From Flaccisagitta enflata (taxonomy: Eukaryota; Chaetognatha; Sagittoidea; Aphragmophora): a stretch of 64,000 nucleotides of DNA. The DNA is taken from the NCBI GenBank assembly GCA_965153355.1, contig OZ231126.1:109740001-109804000 (forward strand). Reading direction: 5' to 3'. The translations under genes were made by a program, and so were the position numbers. The notes under the pieces were generated by a model that was given only the letters and a program-made list of their open reading frames with translations, ran no database searches and had not been told where the DNA came from. Below are positions 62,224 through 64,000 of the stretch, one piece after another. Each line of letters opens with the position of its first letter. Position 1 is the first letter of the stretch.

Positions 62224-63312
62224 TGGATCGTTTCCCGCGAAGCGTTTTTCGTCGTAGAATTTGCATGTGACCTCGCACTTCTTCGCCTTATCGCCGAACT
62301 TTCTGTGGAAGAAGCAGAGGTTTTTGCTTTGGTTGGTTGAGTTTGGCGGGTTACCGGTCGCGTTTCCTCCTTTGGGGGGAAAACTTCGGTTTCGGTTTTG
62401 AGCGGGTGCGCGGCTGTTTGGGAAACGGCGGACGGCGTTTATTGCGTCGTCGTCGGAGAAAGGTGTGGAAAATTCTGGGTTGGCGACCTCGTTGACGGAT
62501 GTTTGAGCGTTGTGGCGTGGACGTCCCTCCTTGTCGAAATAGGCATCGGCGGCTTTGGCTGCTTCATCGAAGGTGCAGTCTTCGATTCGCTCTTGGAGCA
62601 TGCGCCTGATGTCCACTGGCATCTCTCTAAGGAGCATTTCTTTGCGTATGTCGTCGATACTGACGTCTTTGGTTTTATCAACGAGTGCGGCTGCGTATTG
62701 GGATGGGCGTCTGCCGTCCCTTTTGAAGCCGTCGAGAAAAACCGATGCGCGTTGTTGCTTGGTTGTGCCATGCTCTTTGCGAAGGTATGCCAAGAACGCG
62801 TCCCAGTTATCATTTGTTGCGTCGCCGTAGAGGAATTCATCCACTTTTGGGTCCGTGCCGACTGGGAACTTGGTTTCGAGCCAAGCGAATTTGTCGTTTA
62901 CGGCCGTGATGCCTGCCCTCGTGTAGGCATGTTCCGTGCGCTTTATCCATATTTCTATGTGCTCTTTGTTGAACGCCGGGATCTCTGGCTTTCGTTTTAT
63001 TGCGTCCGGTATGGCAGCTGCGGCGGCTGTCGTTTCGTTGCGGACTTCTCGCCTAACTTCGTCTCGCAGCTGTTCGCGAATCTGCTCGAGTTGCTCGGGA
63101 GTCGCCATGTTAATTGGTGGTGCTGCGTCGACAAATTGGTCTTCCTCGATGTTGGCTGGTTGCGGCGGGAAGTTGAAGGCAAGTTGGGCGAATGGATTTG
63201 GGCTCGGAGATCTGGACCTTATGATGTCGGCTCTGCCGAGGCCGTGCGTAGGAAGTTGGAGATTTTGGCGTTGGTCTCGCGCTGCTGCCCGTTCTTCACG
63301 CGGCGTGGGCAT
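62209..63312 (-). CDS. gag: Gag structural protein of E7
   Basis: 367 residues, intact. N-terminus [14 protein letters not shown], then [17 protein letters not shown] helical Glu/Arg-rich stretch ([18 protein letters not shown]) precedes the capsid-like core ([49 protein letters not shown]). A basic region and zinc motif [18 protein letters not shown] (C-x2-H-x9-C-x3-C) near residue 336 follow, ending [10 protein letters not shown]. This is the best reference for the family B Gag. Confidence 0.93.
   Translation of the reverse strand: MPTPREERAAARDQRQNLQLPTHGLGRADIIRSRSPSPNPFAQLAFNFPPQPANIEEDQFVDAAPPINMATPEQLEQIREQLRDEVRREVRNETTAAAAAIPDAIKRKPEIPAFNKEHIEIWIKRTEHAYTRAGITAVNDKFAWLETKFPVGTDPKVDEFLYGDATNDNWDAFLAYLRKEHGTTKQQRASVFLDGFKRDGRRPSQYAAALVDKTKDVSIDDIRKEMLLREMPVDIRRMLQERIEDCTFDEAAKAADAYFDKEGRPRHNAQTSVNEVANPEFSTPFSDDDAINAVRRFPNSRAPAQNRNRSFPPKGGNATGNPPNSTNQSKNLCFFHRKFGDKAKKCEVTCKFYDEKRFAGNDPAGRK
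62217..62223 (-). promoter_or_regulatory. Candidate gag-pol frameshift region of E7
   Basis: GCGGGGC on the coding strand, four codons before the gag stop; the -1 frame continues GAQVNAAVP. Same heptamer as in E6. Confidence 0.45.
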
Positions 63313-64000
63313 CGGGTGTAGTAGGGTAGTGGCTTAGAAGTTGGCGGTTGGGTGTTGATGCTCGACGATGTTCGTGAAGACGTACATGGAAAGAAGTTTT
63401 TATGCGGGTCAGAAGAGTAATAAAAACGACAACGAATGCGTGCGATTGCGTTCGAGTAACAACAACGGAGGATAAAAATAAGTAATAAAATTGAGCTCGG
63501 CTCACCTGACTGGGCAGGTGCTGGTGCCTGCACCGAGTTCCTCCTTTTGAGTCACGCTTCCTGTCTGGACTCGGACGGAAGTCGGCGGCTTCAACAACGC
63601 TGAAGCTGCGTTCGAAGGATCGTCGGGGACCGGTATGCGTCTTGACGGTGCGAGTGACCCGATTCGTTCGGCCGTCACGAGTTGGCGGACTTGGGAGCAA
63701 TTCGGCGGTTTGATAAAAAGCTCATTAGCATATTGTGGCGTCGTATTCGAAAAGTAGGATGACCGTTGGAAGCGGAGTGGCTGATATAGTCAGGTGCGGT
63801 GAAGTTTCATCGCTGTGGTACAAGCGGTTTAGGAGATACGGCCGTTTGAAGTTTTGATAGCTGGATCATTTGCATATAATGGCCGGGGGTTGTTGGAATT
63901 GAACTTGTGAGATGTTCATTGAATGCCCAGACATCGACTTGGGGGGGGCGGAGCCAATCAGAACTTGAATATCTTGAACGGTTCTTGAGTAATTTGCGAT
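63313..64000 (-). other. 5' leader of E7 (continues beyond the window)
   Basis: Holds the two leader stem-loops, a CTCATTAGCATATTG octamer variant (63721) and a TCATTTGCATATAA copy (63866), each associated with an AGGAGATACGGCCGTTTG-like motif. The LTR lies outside the window. Confidence 0.75.
63496..63606 (-). ncRNA. Structured leader RNA element of E7 (two stem-loops)
   Basis: Hairpin GCTTCA-GCGTTGT-TGAAGC (63588-63606), then after 50 nt 63496-63537 closed by CTCGG/CCGAG with the GGTGCAGGCACC and CACCTG/CAGGTG helices. The core is identical to E6. Confidence 0.7.

Larger units (their letters stand above)
59149..64000 (-). mobile_element. E7, family B LTR retrotransposon, 3' truncated
   Basis: Leader, intact gag and most of pol. 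The 3' end (integrase C-terminus, tail, PPT, 3' LTR) is missing at 59149, and the 5' LTR lies beyond the right edge. Closest to E6 in protein and leader sequence. Confidence 0.88.

Overview
This is repeat-dominated eukaryotic nuclear DNA, most likely from an invertebrate metazoan or an early-branching relative. The signs are (TTAGGG)n/(CCCTAA)n telomere-type repeats, several Ty3/gypsy-like LTR retrotransposons, a hAT-type MITE, a fragment of a non-LTR element with a restriction-like endonuclease, long microsatellites and a complex satellite. I cannot name the species. I see no host protein-coding gene and no convincing tRNA or rRNA gene. Layout, left to right: E1 (minus, 1-6442, 3' part outside the window); telomeric tract 6443-6728; E2 (minus, 6729-21758, degraded, with three nested insertions); E3 (minus, gag fragment, 21759 to about 22263); simple-sequence block 22370-27340 enclosing a non-LTR pseudogene at 25024-26068; E4 (minus, 27345-31385, 5' LTR plus a duplicated leader and gag N-terminus); telomeric tract 31386-31570; E5 (minus, 31571-41696, complete and apparently intact); telomeric tract 41697-41760; E6 (plus, 41761-49803, complete length but with broken reading frames); telomeric tract 49803-49855; a satellite of 440-480 bp monomers 49856-56282; a non-coding stretch 56283-59148; and E7 (minus, 59149-64000, 5' part with intact gag and a pol truncated in integrase). 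How it works together: E1 to E7 are related gag-pol elements of two LTR/leader types, family A (E1, E5) and family B (E2, E4, E6, E7). Gag carries a C-x2-H-x9-C-x3-C zinc motif. Pol is ordered protease, reverse transcriptase, RNase H, integrase, GPY/F module and a long Pro/Arg-rich C-terminal tail. In E1, E5, E6 and E7 pol lies in the -1 frame relative to gag, with G-rich overlap sites. The most interesting pattern is that every LTR outer end that can be read sits in (CCCTAA)n in the same register: ...ACCC|TG at the left and CA|ACCC... at the right. Intact E5 is flanked by ACCC on both sides. This suggests a lineage of LTR retrotransposons that integrates specifically into telomeric repeats, so the window is probably subtelomeric or an old telomeric cluster. 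Other shared and unusual traits are an Asp-Gly-Gly protease active site, two structured and covarying stem-loops in the leader, a recurrent octamer (ATGCAAAT) in LTRs and leaders, and a conserved tail motif at the very end of Pol.
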